Source: Bradyrhizobium sp. 164
GTDB lineage: Bacteria; Pseudomonadota; Alphaproteobacteria; Rhizobiales; Xanthobacteraceae
NCBI RefSeq assembly: GCF_023073715.1
Contig: NZ_JADPKA010000069.1
Location: 62,001-126,000, forward strand
Length of the DNA stretch: 64,000 nt
Direction: 5' to 3'
The notes under the pieces: model-generated
Told to the model about the DNA's origin: nothing
Databases searched by the model: none
Seen by the model: only the letters and a program-made list of their open reading frames with translations
Made by a program: the position numbers and the translations under genes
Shown: in pieces, positions 61,952 through 64,000 of the stretch
Layout of the letters: each line of letters starts with the position of its first letter
Position numbering within the stretch: position 1 is the stretch's first letter

Positions 61952-63442
61952 ATGTCCCTTTCCTTTGCCAACGGCATCGCGGTGCAGGGCCGCGCACGAG
62001 CCCTGACGCCGCTCTGCGTCGGTGCCGGCGCCTATCTCTTCTTCCTCTTCGTCGGCGACACGCTGCTTCAGGACTCCGACTCGTTCTGGCAGATCAAGAT
62101 CGGGCAATGGATCCTCGATCACGGCGCCGTGCCCACCACCGACTTCTATTCCTTCACGCGGACGGGCGCGCCCTGGATTTCGACGTCGTGGCTGTCGCAG
62201 GTGATGTTCGCGTTCTGCTATGCGCAATGGGGCTGGGCCGGGCCCGTGATCCTCACCGCGGTCGGGGTCGCGCTCTCGGCCGCAATCTTCGTCTATCTGC
62301 TCGACGCCCAGATCGAGGCACCGCGCGCGGTGCTGTTCGCGATGCTGGCACTGCTGTTGTCGCTGCATCACGTGCTGGCGCGTCCGCACATCCTGGCGTT
62401 GCCCGTCATGGTGGCGTGGGTCGGCCTCTTGATGGCCGCTGCCGACCGCAGAAGCGCGCCGTCCTGGGCCTGGCTGCCGCTGATGGCGCTCTGGGCGAAT
62501 TTGCACGGCGGCTTCGTGCTGGGCCTGGCGCTGATCGGCCCGATCTCGCTCGAGGCGGTCGAGCATGCCGAGAAGGGACGACGACTCCAACTGTTCCTGC
62601 GCTGGGTGCTATTCGGCATCGGCGCCCTGGTCGCGAGCTGCTGCACGCCTTACGGCTGGAAGACGTTGATGGGTGCTACCAACATCCTCAGCCTCGGCGA
62701 ACTGCTGTCACTGATCTTCGAATGGATGCCGGCGAATTTCGCCACGTTCACCTCGTTCGAAGGCGCGCTGCTCGGTCTGATCGCTCTCGGTTACTATCGC
62801 GGCCTCGTGCTCTCGGCGCCAAGGATCTTCCTGATTCTGTTCCTGACCTGGAGTGCGCTGACGCATGTCCGGAGCATCGAGGCCTTTGCCTTTCTGGTGC
62901 CGCTGGTGTTGGCAAAGCCGCTCGGCGAGATGTTTTCGCGCCCGCAGATCGACGCCACTGATGGCGACCGCTGGCCGGCCCGCTACGTCACCGCGCTCGG
63001 CGCGCTGATGATCGTGGCCGCAAGCTGGAGCTCAACCTCGATCTACATGGGGCACCACCGCTTCAGCTTCACGATGACGCAGACGCCGGTGGCAGCGGTC
63101 GACCTGCTCGAACAGCGCAAGGTGCAGCGCATCTTCAACGCTTATCAGTTCGGCGGCTATCTGATCTCGCGCGACATCCCCGTCTTCGTCGACGGCCGCG
63201 CCGAGCTCTATGGCGAGAAATTCGTCATGGACTTCTTCAAGGCAACGGAGGGCAAGAAGCCGGATCTGCTGCCGCGCCTGCTCGACGAGCACAAGATCGA
63301 CGCAACGCTATTGGTCGCCGATGCGCCGGGCCCGCAGATCCTCGACCAGCTCAAGGGCTGGAAGCGGATCTACACCGATGACATCGCGGTGATCCACGTG
63401 CGGGAGAATGCCGAAGGCTCGGCGGCGGTGCTGACGAAGTGA
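61952..63442 (+). CDS. GT-C-like polytopic membrane protein (copy 2)
   Basis: 496 residues, paralog of the protein at 59643. The acidic loop DTLLQDSDSFWQIKIGQWILDHGAVPTTDFYSFTRTGAPW, the ALWANLHGGFVLGLALIGP helix and C-terminal YLISRDIPVFVDGRAELYGEKFVMDFF are all kept. Over a 68-residue stretch (WVLFGIGALVASCCTPYGW...) 50 positions are identical to copy 1 by hand alignment. ATG 61952 follows GACGAGGCGGC. Possible glycosyltransferase; substrate unknown. The two copies flank flp, which suggests a tandem duplication with the pilin between. Confidence 0.8.
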   Translation: MSLSFANGIAVQGRARALTPLCVGAGAYLFFLFVGDTLLQDSDSFWQIKIGQWILDHGAVPTTDFYSFTRTGAPWISTSWLSQVMFAFCYAQWGWAGPVILTAVGVALSAAIFVYLLDAQIEAPRAVLFAMLALLLSLHHVLARPHILALPVMVAWVGLLMAAADRRSAPSWAWLPLMALWANLHGGFVLGLALIGPISLEAVEHAEKGRRLQLFLRWVLFGIGALVASCCTPYGWKTLMGATNILSLGELLSLIFEWMPANFATFTSFEGALLGLIALGYYRGLVLSAPRIFLILFLTWSALTHVRSIEAFAFLVPLVLAKPLGEMFSRPQIDATDGDRWPARYVTALGALMIVAASWSSTSIYMGHHRFSFTMTQTPVAAVDLLEQRKVQRIFNAYQFGGYLISRDIPVFVDGRAELYGEKFVMDFFKATEGKKPDLLPRLLDEHKIDATLLVADAPGPQILDQLKGWKRIYTDDIAVIHVRENAEGSAAVLTK

Positions 63443-63485
63443 GGACGTAAGCCGATGGCGTCCGGCCCAGGTGGCTGGCTAGCAG

Positions 63486-64000
63486 CTACACCGCCCGTTT
63501 GCGCATGCAACCTATCGCATTGCAGATAATTCGCGCGACAGTAGTTGCTCCAATATTTTGCAAATCGCGATGCGGGACGAACTCGACCACGTCTAATCCG
63601 ACGATCGTAGACTTTGACGCAATACCTTGCAGCAGTTCAATAACGTCGAAATAGTGCAGACCGCCCGGCTGAGGGATGAGCACACCCGGGACGACTGACG
63701 GATCAAGACCGTCACAATCGATGGTGATGAGGCACTTACCGTCGTCTTCTATTTCTTCGAGAACGCTAGCGATTCCGTGACGTCGGAGCTCTCTGGCAGT
63801 GAAAATCTTCGCGCCCCATGCTTTCGCATCGTCAAATTCACCGCGACCAGAGCCGCCAATGCCCCGCAAACCGACTTGGACGATGCGCTTCACCCAAGAT
63901 AATTCGCTGGCTCGCCGCATTGTGCTGGAGAACGTATAGCCTGATCCGTCTCGCTGATCGCGCCAATCGAGATGGGCGTCAATCTGCAGGATCGTCAGGT
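63486..64000 (-). CDS. Arginase/agmatinase-family ureohydrolase, C-terminal part
   Basis: The visible 170 codons are the later part of a binuclear-manganese ureohydrolase. IDAHLDWRD near the window edge is the DAHxD motif, and LITIDCDGLDPSVVPGV gives the second DxDxxDP metal cluster. The N-terminal GGDH motif is outside the window. It converges on the GT-C-like gene. GC is visibly lower than in the neighbouring genes. Agmatinase, guanidinase or arginase cannot be separated from this part. Confidence 0.9.
   Translation of the reverse strand, partial: LTILQIDAHLDWRDQRDGSGYTFSSTMRRASELSWVKRIVQVGLRGIGGSGRGEFDDAKAWGAKIFTARELRRHGIASVLEEIEDDGKCLITIDCDGLDPSVVPGVLIPQPGGLHYFDVIELLQGIASKSTIVGLDVVEFVPHRDLQNIGATTVARIICNAIGCMRKRAV

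Overview
The window is GC-rich, densely coded DNA from an alphaproteobacterium, most likely Bradyrhizobium or a close relative (Nitrobacteraceae). This rests on gene content: a heme-uptake island with the small regulator HmuP, GapR, an aa3 oxidase subunit IV, three-piece transhydrogenase genes, Doc/AbrB, DUF465 and DUF1244 proteins, and hairpin repeats built on GCATGATC...GATCATGC. No rRNA, tRNA, CRISPR array, prophage or intact insertion sequence was seen. Both ends cut genes: an ABC permease on the left and an arginase/agmatinase-family gene on the right.

Layout. 1-2.6 kb: end of a sugar-type ABC transporter and a frameshifted phytase-like esterase. 2.7-11.4 kb: heme uptake, with tonB-exbD-exbB-hutX-heme monooxygenase (frameshifted)-hmuR on the minus strand and hmuP-hmuT-hmuU-hmuV on the plus strand, sharing a 262-bp divergent control region. 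11.5-18.4 kb: a MuiA-like secreted protein, remains of a FixJ-type regulator, an acetyltransferase, a 3-oxoacid CoA-transferase (scoB/scoA), an AsmA protein and a dctA remnant. 18.8-25 kb: a second sugar-type ABC transporter (binding protein and two permeases, no ATPase), then potG-potH-potI without a binding protein. 25-32.8 kb: glpD, a PAS/GGDEF/EAL protein, an L-2-hydroxyglutarate oxidase-like enzyme, four small proteins and a stand-alone diguanylate cyclase. 32.9-36.7 kb: purE-purK, aquaporin Z, rpsU and a TPR lipoprotein. 36.7-45.6 kb: a Pro/Ala-rich membrane-anchored protein, a cupin, two cation antiporters, a hydrolase, pntB-pntA2-pntA1, an oxidase subunit IV and a Doc/AbrB toxin-antitoxin pair with a perfect palindromic operator candidate. 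45.6-53.7 kb: an M3 peptidase, an orphan NtrC-type regulator, an L,D-transpeptidase and a DUF882 peptidase-like protein. 53.7-59.4 kb: an adenylate cyclase-TPR protein, gapR, DUF1244, DUF1036, pyruvate kinase and a TetR regulator. 59.6-63.4 kb: two close paralogs that look like GT-C-fold membrane glycosyltransferases, flanking a divergent Flp pilin gene.

How the genes work together. The clearest unit is heme-iron acquisition: HmuR takes heme across the outer membrane using TonB/ExbB/ExbD, HmuT-HmuU-HmuV move it inward, and HutX and the IsdG-like monooxygenase handle and open the ring. The monooxygenase frame is broken here, so ring opening may depend on a paralog elsewhere, or the break may be a sequence error. 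The most unusual arrangement is the pair of GT-C-like proteins around a Flp pilin; whether they modify the pilin is only a hypothesis. Decay is visible at several places (two frameshifted genes, a FixJ-like remnant and a DctA remnant), and palindromic repeats sit in several gaps.
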